Below are positions 11,242 to 19,789 of a stretch of DNA of 64,000 bases, piece after piece. The stretch is from Trichaptum fuscoviolaceum. Lineage: Eukaryota; Basidiomycota; Agaricomycetes; Hymenochaetales; Trichaptaceae. Position 1 is the stretch's first letter; every line of letters starts with the position of its first letter. The notes under the pieces were generated by a model that ran no database searches, had not been told where the DNA came from, and saw only the letters and a program-made list of their open reading frames with translations. The DNA lies in the NCBI GenBank assembly GCA_910574455.1, contig CAJSYZ010000002.1, forward strand, positions 583,671 through 647,670. The letters are read 5' to 3'. The position numbers were made by a program, and so were the translations under genes.

Positions 11242-12709
11242 GCAACATTAAGACTGTATAAGAGTAACAACGAGCTCACCTGGACCGAGGCCTCGAATAT
11301 TGCTGCCACTGCTGCAGGAAGAGGTGTTCACCTTGCCCGACTTGCTCGAGCTTGGTGTCGTCAATATCTTGATGACAAGCGGTGTCTTCCCATTAATCTT
11401 TACGGCTCCTGGAAGCGATCAATCATCATTGATGAAGACTTTGCATCCGAAATACAAGCTCACCTTATAAGCCTCGGGAAAGAGTATTTGAATGCAAACG
11501 ATGTCCTCACTTATCTGAACAAGCCCGAAGTCCTTGCACACATAGGCCGAGAGAAACCAGTGACCTTGAGAACGGCAAACATATGGTTGCATGCAATGGG
11601 CTATCGCTGTGGGAAGGCTCCGTCTGGGGTGTACATTGATGGCCACAAGCGCAAGGATGTGGTGGAATACCGACAGGATGTGTTTCTTCCCTTGTGGTCG
11701 AAGCTTGAGGAACACATGTTATTGCCTTTTTCGGACGGCAGCCACTTGACTCGAGAACACTGCGAAGGAGCTTATCTCCTGGTCACTCATGATGAATCAA
11801 CATTCTATACAAATGACCAACGTAAAACTTTTTGGTATCACAAAGATGCAACAGCAAAACCACAAACAAAAGGAGAAGGATTGTCTTTAATGGTGTCTGA
11901 CTTCTGCATTCCTGAGATAGGCTGGCTAAAGAGCGAAGATGGGTAAGAGTTCTACTAACACTCTGATAATTACCCTCGAGCCTTACATTCTCTTATAGGT
12001 CAAAGGAGGCTCGAATCTACTTCAAGGCAGGAAAGAACTGTGATGGTTATTTTGGGTCCAAGAACTTACTTGAGCAGGTTGATACTGCTATGGACATCTT
12101 CGAGGAACGGTTTCCGGGTGCTCATGCTGTCTTTGCATTTGACAATGCTACTACACATCAAAAACGAGCAGCTGATGCTCTATCAGCACGACATATGCCG
12201 AAAACTCCAGGGTGGAACTCACAGAAAGCACCTGAGCGGATGCATCCTGGTCAACTGCCATCTGGTGAGCTTCAAGAGCTCTATTTTCCGCCGGACCACC
12301 TTAAGCACCCAAATCAGCTCAAGGGGATGGCCCAAATTCTTCGTGAACGGGGATTTAACACCTCTAAGCTTTGAGCAGAGTGCAAAGGCTTCAAATGTAA
12401 GGACTCGGACCAACAATGCTGTTGTCGAAACATTCTATTCCACCAGCCTGACTTCAAAAGTCAAAGACCTGCTTTATTTGAGCGCATTGAAAACCGTGGT
12501 CACATTGCACTGTTCTATCCAAAGTTTCATTGTGAGCTTAATTTCATTGAGCAATGCTGGGGCTATGCAAAGTACCAATACCGAATGCTACCAAGACCAC
12601 TAAATGAACCCGAGATGCGGCAAAATGTACAAATGACCCTTGATGCAATTCCACCAGAAACAATCCGAAGGTAAGCCTTGGAAATGGTCTATATTTGATT
12701 TTTACTTAC
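11242..12709 (+). pseudogene. IS630/Tc1-type DDE transposase, 5' and central exons
   Basis: Coding is open from just after a stop at 11239-11241, without a clear ATG, through WTEASNIAATAAGRG to the first splice donor. A 56-nt intron (11943-11998, GTAAGAG...TTATAG) restores a continuous frame into exon 2 (11999-12670). Catalytic motifs are THDESTF (about 11790), FAFDNATTH (about 12135) and FHCELNFIEQCWGYAK (about 12530). The last follows the ELNxIExxW pattern typical of the IS630/Tc1/mariner superfamily. A TGA at 12372-12374 breaks exon 2 in frame. A second donor GTAAGCC at 12671 opens the last intron, which is invaded at 12710 by the gypsy complex. The 3' exon is at 37781-37940. The 5' end adjoins a solo LTR and may be truncated. 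Confidence 0.8.
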
Positions 12710-13141
12710 TGTCGAGATCCCGGGCTCCTTTTCTCATTTCCCGCACTTTCCTGCCAAGGATCCCGACATGAGCAGACAAACCCGCGGGGAGAATCCCGCC
12801 ATTGGATTCCCCGCGCGAAACCTCATTCCCGAATCGCACGATCCCATGCTCACGTGACTTATCCCGCACCACCGTCCCGGCAACCATGCACGCATACACA
12901 CACTCATTTACGACGACCCGCCACGGCACACGTACATTCACTTATCAACATACGCTCATTAATCCGTTAGTACCTCAAGGTGACGACCTGCAACAGTCTG
13001 GCATACCTAGTCTGGCTAGTCGCGGCCCCGGACCGGACGCTGACGTCCACGGACAGGCCGTAGCCATCTGGAGAGACGGGATAGACATGCCTAGCAGTGC
13101 GGTCGTAGCATGTATCGTTTGTAGTAGATAGGTGCGCATTG
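12710..13141 (+). repeat. Truncated 5' LTR of founding gypsy element X
   Basis: It matches the first 432 bp of the family-A LTR and stops at GTGCGCATTG, where the complete copies continue CGCAAGG. A second family-A LTR starts at the very next base. Its diagnostic variants (CTCATTCCCGAATCGCACGA, GACTTATCCC) match the LTRs at 27959-28776 and 32083, not the LTR at 13142. Confidence 0.85.
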
Positions 13142-13632
13142 TGTCGAGATCCCAGGCCCCTTTTCTCATTTCCCGCACTTTCCCGCCAAGGATCCCGACA
13201 TGAGCAGACAATCCCGCGGGGAGAATCCCGCCATTGGATTCCCCGCGCGAAACCCCTTTCCCGACTCGCACGATCCCCCGCAAGATCCCCCGCTCACGTG
13301 ACCTATCCCGCACCACCGTCCCGACCACCATGCACGCATACACACATTCATTTACGACGACCCGCCACGGCACACGTACATTCACTTATCAACATACGCT
13401 CATTAATCCGTTAGTACCTCAAGGTGACGACCTGCAACAGTCTGGCATACCTAGTCTGGCTAGTCGCGGCCCCGGACCGGACGCTGACGTCCACGGACAG
13501 GCCGTAGCCATCTGGAGAGACGGGATAGACATGCCTAGCAGTGCGGTCGTAGCATGTATCGTTTGTAGTAGATAGGTGCGCATTGCGCAAGGACACTTAG
13601 CGTAGATTAACTATACAGTCTTTACGAAGTAG

Positions 13633-13639
13633 ATAAATA
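13633..13639 (+). promoter_or_regulatory. TATA-like box of the family-A LTR
   Basis: ATAAATA stands 33 nt upstream of the predicted transcript start at 13666. The same spacing is seen in the other family-A LTRs and, with AGATAAATA, in family B. Confidence 0.6.
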
Positions 13640-13665
13640 GCTGTAGGCATCGTAAGGAGCACCCC

Positions 13666-13676
13666 ACTTTTGACCT
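13666..13676 (+). promoter_or_regulatory. Predicted R start / self-primer (ACTTTTGACCT)
   Basis: These 11 nt are the exact reverse complement of the 11 nt at 13976-13986 just after the LTR. In Tf1-type elements the first 11 nt of the RNA fold onto the primer-binding site and prime reverse transcription, so this is the inferred transcript 5' end. The TATA-like box 33 nt upstream supports it. Confidence 0.65.
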
Positions 13677-13975
13677 CTTGTGGAGTGCTTCCTTAGGTGC
13701 GATCTCTCTCTTTTCTCCTGTGTAGTTAGTTGCGCAATACTTACTTGTGGAGTGCTTCCTTAGGGATCCGCTTACTCGACGTTCAAAGCAGTGAAGAGTC
13801 CTAGCTGGCCTTGAGAATCCCGCGACGCGCCTGGATAGAATCCCGCGCGTTTCCCGCCTGAATTCCCACGCTCGTTCCCAGTCGCGAATCCAGATTCCCG
13901 AACGCGGGTTCTTGTCGCGAATTCCAGTTTCCCGAAACTGTTTCCCCCGCTACAATTCCCGACGGTCGTAACATT

Positions 13976-13986
13976 AGGTCAAAAGT
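13976..13986 (+). promoter_or_regulatory. Primer-binding site for self-priming (AGGTCAAAAGT)
   Basis: It lies two bases after the LTR end CA and is complementary to 13666-13676. The inverted copy in element 3 is at 27946-27956. I could not match it to the 3' end of any tRNA. Confidence 0.65.
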
Positions 13987-14062
13987 CCTGGCTCACCGCC
14001 GCTCGGACTCGACACCCTCACGCTCTTTACTTCTACCCCCGCACCCGTACCGCCGACCCGCG

Positions 14063-15869
14063 ATGTCGTCCCACCAGGAATGGGGAGGACTCGCAGACAC
14101 CTTCGCTTTCCCGTCCCCTAGCTCCTCGATGGAGGAAGACAAACTCCAGCCCATCCTTGATCGCCTCGACACCCTCGAAAAGCGCTACTCCAAGCTAGTC
14201 AACGAACACAATCAGGTCCAGAACACAGTCGCCCAGCTCAAGCACGCCAACCAGGCGTTAGAAGCCCAAATCGCGAGTCAGCCCGCCTCCCCGTCTGGGG
14301 GTGGAGCAGGGCTCAAGATGAAGCTTCCCGACACCTTCGAAGGCGAACGAGCCAAGCTGGAAAACTGGATTCACCAGATTAAGCTCTACCTGTTCGGACA
14401 ACATCCGGGGCTGGACGAAACCCGCAAGGTCGCATTCGCCCTGATGCTACTACGGGGACCGGCGCAAGACTGGGCACGACCCATTCTAGATCGACTCCAG
14501 GACATCCCGACACCGCCAGAAGCCGCCAGCCTGGAGGCCCTGTTCGCCGCCCTTCGCGCCTCTTACGGAGAAATCGATGCAGACAAAGCCGCAGCCGACA
14601 AGCTGATGCGCCTACGCCAGACAGGAACGGTCGCCGAGTTTGCGTCGCAATTCCGTGCCCTCCAAGCCCTCACCGGGTGGCCCAAGGACGCGACGACGGA
14701 TGTCATCTACCTCGACATGTTCCGGAAGGGACTCAAAGACCTAGTGTTGCTAAAGTTCGGTTCAGGATAGGCCTGAACCGGGTTCAAACTCCGAACTGAA
14801 CCGGGTTCAGGTTCAGGTTCAGAGAAATCTCAGATTTTGAACTTGAGTTCAGTTCGGGGTTCAGGCCTCCGGAGAAATGCTGAACCTGGTTCGAACCGGG
14901 TTCAAACCCTGAACTTCAGGTAACTTTCCCACCCTTTCAAGATCAAAAACCTTATAGTTTGACAACTATAAAGTACTTAAAATGTTAATTAAAAGTGAAA
15001 CTTATCAACATTAAGCAGAATCTATGTGTAAAATGTACTGATTGTACTAAGGTTCATTGCTGAACTGAGTCTGAACCCAGTTTGAACCCGGTTCAGATGT
15101 GATTATATTACAGAATTTCCATATATGGTATGTACTAAGGCTTTCTAAAAATAGATACTTGAACCGGGTTCAAACCGGGTTCAGACAGAATTTGGGCTAG
15201 CTGAACTGAACTGAACTGAACTTCGAGTTCAGTTCGGGGTTCAGGCTGAGGCCGGAAAATCTGAACAGTTCAGTTCGGGGTTCGGACCAAAAGGGGTCTG
15301 AACTGAACTGAACTGAACTTTAGCAACACTACAAAGACCAGGTTCGCCAGCACATCGCCAGCACAGAGGCGAAGGATATGAAATTTGATGCCTACGTCAA
15401 CTGGGTTTCCGAGACGGACGAGAAGCTAAGGCTCGCACACGCCTATGGACCAGTATCGAAGCCAGCGGCTACGCCCCGAAGCAATCCCGGCACCACTAGT
15501 TCAGCTCCGCGTACGATCCCGACTGCGGGCGCAAGCTCGACGAAGGATCCCAACGCGATGGAGATTGACAGGGTGCGCCGGGAGCGCAGGAGTAAGGGAC
15601 TATGCTACTACTGCGGAGAGAAAGACCATTTAGTGAGCGATTGCCCAACGCGACCGCCAACCCGAAACCTAAAGGCTACGAAATCCACGTCCCCGTCGAG
15701 CCCCTCGCCCCCCGTGCTCCAGTCGTTCGAAGAAACGCTCAAACGTATGGCGGAACAGTACGTCCAGAATGTGCAGCAGTCCGTGCTACAGAACGCATTC
15801 GCCGCCATGACGCCCGCCGCCAAGAACGTTCACAATCCCGAAGCCCCGCCCCCAGCGGATTTTCAGTAG
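14063..15869 (+). pseudogene. gag: gag of gypsy element 2, split by a hAT MITE
   Basis: The structural protein of the element. Removing the insertion at 14742-15331 and one target copy gives the same reading as the 402-residue intact gag in the right arm (26661-27869). The N-terminal half has a heptad-rich coiled coil (residues about 20-75). A retrotransposon gag domain follows, and a CCHC zinc knuckle GLCYYCGEKDHLVSDC lies near 15598-15645. The upstream ORF ends inside the MITE at 14770, so no full-length Gag can be made from this copy. The gag stop (15867-15869) overlaps pol, which lies in the -1 frame. Confidence 0.9.
14742..15331. mobile_element. 590-bp hAT-type MITE inserted in gag
   Basis: The terminal inverted repeat is TAGTGTTGCTAAAGTTC at the left with its exact reverse complement at the right. 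An 8-bp duplication CAAAGACC lies at 14734-14741 and 15332-15339. TAG-starting ends with an 8-bp duplication are diagnostic of the hAT superfamily. The inside is non-coding and dominated by GGTTCA and GAACCGGGTTC words in both orientations. The corresponding site in the right arm (about 27198) is empty. Confidence 0.92.
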
Positions 15870-18800
15870 GGTCGTATTGCTCAGTCGCGCCCTATACGAC
15901 CCAACCGCCCTTGTGGCCGAAGAACTCTCTTAATAATGGTCCCTTGTATTTAACCATCTCTACAATAGACCGTCGCCTTAGACGACATTTGAAGTTCCCG
16001 GTACAGGTTAGCGACGGAAAAATGGATGCCTTAGCCACAGTAATGTTAGACAGCGGTGCGTCGGGAACTTTCATAAATTCCCGCTACGTTTCGCGACACG
16101 GACTCCAGACTCGGGAATTGGTAATCCCGATACTTTTGCGCAACGCGGACAATTCCCCGAACGCGATTGGACGCATCACCAAGGAAGTAGTCCTCAACGT
16201 CGAGATGAAGGGACACTTAGAACAGTTAACCATGGCCGTCGCGGATATTGGCGACGACGATATTATCATGGGGATCGACTGGTTGCGGCACCATAACCCA
16301 ACCATTGACTGGACCAACGATGTGGTCGATCTCAACCGCTGCCCACCTCAGTGTGACAACCAGCAACGCCTGGTCCCGCTTCCCCGCCTCGCCATAGCAG
16401 AAGAAGTCGAGACCCCCTGGGGGCCCGACAGGACCCAGGCCGAATGGGAAGCTGTCCCACCAGGATTTCGGTACTCAGAAAAATATTGGGACCAGTACCA
16501 CGACGCTGAATCCTACTTCGTCACGACGGACGACCACTTCGCGTACAAAATTGCCGCCTCGTACACCCACTCCCAGGCCATCGCTGAGAAGTCAGCAGTG
16601 AAGGAAGGCGAGAAAACCTTCGAGGAACTAGTTCCCCCCGAATTTCGTGAGTTTGCCGACGTTTTCTCGAAAGTTGAATCCGAAAGGCTTCCACTACGCA
16701 AGCCGTATGATCACGCCATAGATTTAGAACCCGGGAAGGTTCCCCCGTACAGCAAAATCTATCCGTTGGCCCCGGCCGAACGCGACGCCCTTCGCGAATT
16801 CGTTGACGAAAACCTGCGCAAAGGGTACATACAACCTTCGAAATCCCCTGCAGCGGCTCCCGTCTTCTTTATCAAGAAAAAGGACGGAACCTTGCGCATG
16901 GTAGTCGATTACCGACGACTGAACGATATCACGGTCAAGAATCGATACCCGCTTCCCCTCACGATGGAACTCGTAGACGCACTGCAAAAGGCGAAGGTTT
17001 TCACGACGTTAGATTTGCGATGGGGCTACCACAACGTGCGACTGAAGCAAGGCGACGAGTGGAAGGCCGCATTTCGGACTCAGGCAGGACATTTCGAACC
17101 AACGGTGATGACATTCGGGCTCACGAATGCCCCGGCGACCTTCCAGCATATGATGAACGATATCTTCAAAGATCTCATTGGAGTATACGTGATCATCTAT
17201 CTTGACGACTTGCTAATCTTTTCCGAAGATGAATCGCAGCACGAGGAACACGTACGGGAAGTCCTTAAGCGGCTGCGCGAAAACGACTTGTTCTGTAAAC
17301 CCGAAAAGTGCAAATTCAAACAGACTTCCGTCGAGTATCTCGGGATGATTATTTCGCAGGGAAAGGTGGCTATGGATCCCGCCAAGGTACAGGCGGTCCT
17401 CGACTGGCCTACCCCGAAAAAGGTGAAAGACATTCAAGCCTTCCTCGGGTTCGCGAATTTCTATCGACGCTTCATTCGGGATTTCTCGCACATCGTCAAA
17501 CCGCTCACGACACTGCTGAAGAAGGACGTTCGCTGGGCCTGGACAGAAAACCAGCAGTTCGCCTTCGACTATCTCAAGCGCATGTTCACGACCGCCCCCG
17601 TCCTGATGATGCCAGACATGTCGCGACAATTCATCGTGGAATGCGACGCCTCTGATTTCGCGACCGGCGCGGTCTTGTCCCAGGAAGGCGACGACGGGCT
17701 GATACATCCGGTCGCCTTTTTCTCGAAATCCCTCAACGATGCGGAACGCAACTACGAGATTTATGACAAGGAGCTACTCGCGATTATTAGAGCTCTTGAC
17801 GAGTGGCGACATTATCTCGAAGGTGCGAGTCATAAACTCGATATCGTGTCTGACCACAAGAATCTGCTATATTTCTCTGAATCCCGAACGCTGACGCGAC
17901 GCCAAGCCCGGTGGAGTCTGTTCCTCACTCGCTTCGACTTTACGATTCGCCATCGCCCAGGGCGACTCGGGGGCAAACCCGACGCCATGTCACGACGCGT
18001 CGATCTTCAACCCGAAGGCGAAGACAACACGGGACGGACCCTCTTGACCCCCGAAATGTTTCGGCTAAAGGCAATTCGTCGGGGAATGACACAGGTACAC
18101 GGGGATCAGGCCCTCCTACGACGCATTCGTAAGTCAGATCAGTATGAAGACGAACTGGTGGACGCAATCGAGTTGGTCAAGTCCAAGGCGCCTCGAGTCC
18201 TGACCAAGGAACTTGAGGACTGGAGCACCGAGGAAGGCCTCATCCTGTACCAGGGTAAGGTTTACGTCCCGAAAGACGAGACCATTCGCCGGGATGTGGT
18301 GAAGACTTACCACGACAGTCTCCCCGCCGGACATCCTGGACGTTGGAAAACGTTTGAGATGGTAAGCCGCAACTACTGGTGGCCCGGGATGTCTAACTTC
18401 GTAGAACGATACGTTTCGGGATGCGATACCTGTGCACGCACGAAGAACCGATCCCAACGCCCGGTAGGACTCCTGCAACCGAACGAAATCCCGCAGGGCC
18501 CCTGGCAGGCGATTTCGTGCGATTTCATCACCCAGCTCCCCCGATCTGAGGATTACGACGCAATTTTCGTGGTGGTCGACCGTCTCACCAAGCAAGCGCA
18601 TTTTATCCCGACCACGTCTGATGTCGATGCACCGGAAACCGCAGAACTCTTCCTGCAACACGTCTGGAAGCTGCACGGAACCCCCCGCCAGATCATATCC
18701 GACCGCGGACCACAGTTTGTCGCGCAGTTCATGAAAGCCCTTTTTTCCCGACTCGGTATCAAGGGTACCACGTCGACTGCGTATCACCCGCAGACGGATG

Positions 18801-19789
18801 GGCAAACCGAAAGGGTAAACCAAGAGCTGGAACAATATTTACGGGCTTTCATAGATACACGACAAGAAAACTGGGCCGGATTACTCCCGATGGCAGAGTT
18901 CGCGCACAACACGAAAGCGCACGCGGCAACACGACAATCCCCGTTCGCGCTCGTCTACGGCTACAATCCCGAATTCACGATTGCCCCGAGCGACGGCCTG
19001 TCCACGGTCCCCGCCGCGGACGCACGACTACAGGAGCTTCAGCAGGCACAGGAAGAGGCAAGAGCGGCTTTGGAGGTTGCGGCAGAGCGCATGAAGCAGC
19101 ACTACGATCAGGCCAGGAACGAGGCCCCGCAGTACGCAGTCGGGGATAAAGTATGGCTCGAGGCGACGAACGTTCGGCGACCGGGAGCGCGCAAATTATT
19201 ACCGAAACGACTAGGGCCATATAAAGTGAAGGCAAAGCTAAGTGACCTCACCTACGAACTCGAACTCCCCGCGTCGCTGAAGATTCATCCCGTATTTCAC
19301 GTATCGCTGCTCTCGCCATACCACGAAGACGACATTCCCGGTCGAACGCAACCCCCGCCGCCCCCAGTCGAAGTAGAAGGAGATCTGGAATACGAGGTGG
19401 AAGAGGTACTGGACGCTAGACGGTTTAGACGGAGGTTTGAATATTTGGTACGATGGAAGGGATATTCGAGCGCGGAAGATACATGGATTCCCGCAAAGGA
19501 TATGGGTAATGCAAAGGCTAAAATTCGCAGTTTCTATCGAAAACACCCGGACGCCCCTCGAGAAGTCAACGCTATCGAGCTCTGTGACCTGAGCAAGATT
19601 CAAGCTCGGCGCCCCGGAGTTGCGCCTTTGGAGGGGGGTAATGTCGAGATCCCAGGCCCCTTTTCTCATTTCCCGCACTTTCCCGCCAAGGATCCCGACA
19701 TGAGCAGACAATCCCGCGGGGAGAATCCCGCCATTGGATTCCCCGCGCGAAACCTCATTCCCGAATCGCACGATCCCATGCTCACGTGA
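15602..19789 (+). CDS. pol: Chromovirus Pol polyprotein (gypsy element 2)
   Basis: A single open frame of 1395 codons; genuine Pol probably begins after the gag overlap, around 15870, by -1 frameshifting. Domains in order: aspartic protease (MLDSGASGTF, residue about 148), reverse transcriptase (IIYLDDLLIF, about 530), RNase H (VECDASDFATG, about 678), integrase HHCC zinc region (about 900-945), integrase core with ISCDF (about 972), ISDRG (about 1031) and QTERVNQE (about 1068), and a chromodomain (EYLVRWKGYSSAEDTW, about 1275). All catalytic residues I checked are present. There is no stop before the 3' LTR: the frame crosses the polypurine tract and 145 nt of U3 and ends at TGA 19787-19789, the last bases before the foldback element. 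The same tail occurs in elements 3 and 4. The copy cannot move by itself because its gag and 3' LTR are broken. Confidence 0.93.
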   Translation: MLLLRRERPFSERLPNATANPKPKGYEIHVPVEPLAPRAPVVRRNAQTYGGTVRPECAAVRATERIRRHDARRQERSQSRSPAPSGFSVGSYCSVAPYTTQPPLWPKNSLNNGPLYLTISTIDRRLRRHLKFPVQVSDGKMDALATVMLDSGASGTFINSRYVSRHGLQTRELVIPILLRNADNSPNAIGRITKEVVLNVEMKGHLEQLTMAVADIGDDDIIMGIDWLRHHNPTIDWTNDVVDLNRCPPQCDNQQRLVPLPRLAIAEEVETPWGPDRTQAEWEAVPPGFRYSEKYWDQYHDAESYFVTTDDHFAYKIAASYTHSQAIAEKSAVKEGEKTFEELVPPEFREFADVFSKVESERLPLRKPYDHAIDLEPGKVPPYSKIYPLAPAERDALREFVDENLRKGYIQPSKSPAAAPVFFIKKKDGTLRMVVDYRRLNDITVKNRYPLPLTMELVDALQKAKVFTTLDLRWGYHNVRLKQGDEWKAAFRTQAGHFEPTVMTFGLTNAPATFQHMMNDIFKDLIGVYVIIYLDDLLIFSEDESQHEEHVREVLKRLRENDLFCKPEKCKFKQTSVEYLGMIISQGKVAMDPAKVQAVLDWPTPKKVKDIQAFLGFANFYRRFIRDFSHIVKPLTTLLKKDVRWAWTENQQFAFDYLKRMFTTAPVLMMPDMSRQFIVECDASDFATGAVLSQEGDDGLIHPVAFFSKSLNDAERNYEIYDKELLAIIRALDEWRHYLEGASHKLDIVSDHKNLLYFSESRTLTRRQARWSLFLTRFDFTIRHRPGRLGGKPDAMSRRVDLQPEGEDNTGRTLLTPEMFRLKAIRRGMTQVHGDQALLRRIRKSDQYEDELVDAIELVKSKAPRVLTKELEDWSTEEGLILYQGKVYVPKDETIRRDVVKTYHDSLPAGHPGRWKTFEMVSRNYWWPGMSNFVERYVSGCDTCARTKNRSQRPVGLLQPNEIPQGPWQAISCDFITQLPRSEDYDAIFVVVDRLTKQAHFIPTTSDVDAPETAELFLQHVWKLHGTPRQIISDRGPQFVAQFMKALFSRLGIKGTTSTAYHPQTDGQTERVNQELEQYLRAFIDTRQENWAGLLPMAEFAHNTKAHAATRQSPFALVYGYNPEFTIAPSDGLSTVPAADARLQELQQAQEEARAALEVAAERMKQHYDQARNEAPQYAVGDKVWLEATNVRRPGARKLLPKRLGPYKVKAKLSDLTYELELPASLKIHPVFHVSLLSPYHEDDIPGRTQPPPPPVEVEGDLEYEVEEVLDARRFRRRFEYLVRWKGYSSAEDTWIPAKDMGNAKAKIRSFYRKHPDAPREVNAIELCDLSKIQARRPGVAPLEGGNVEIPGPFSHFPHFPAKDPDMSRQSRGENPAIGFPARNLIPESHDPMLT
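19642..19789 (+). repeat. 3' LTR of element 2, first 148 bp only
   Basis: It starts TGTCGAGATCCC after the polypurine tract GGAGGGGGGTAA and breaks off at GCTCACGTGA, where the foldback element begins. The first part matches the element's own 5' LTR (CCCAGGCCCC, CAATCCCGCGG). The last part (CTCATTCCCGAATCGCACGA) matches the LTRs of elements 3 and X, so it is a mosaic. Its other half is missing; after the foldback element comes an inverted copy of this same 148 bp. Confidence 0.85.

Larger units (their letters stand above)
13142..13973 (+). repeat. 5' LTR of gypsy element 2 (832 bp)
   Basis: It runs from TGTCGAGATCCC to GACGGTCGTAACA. U3 carries GGGATTC/GAATCCC-type words. The conserved module begins near 13655, with two copies of CTTGTGGAGTGCTTCCTTAGG. 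The gypsy gag begins 90 bp downstream. Confidence 0.9.
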
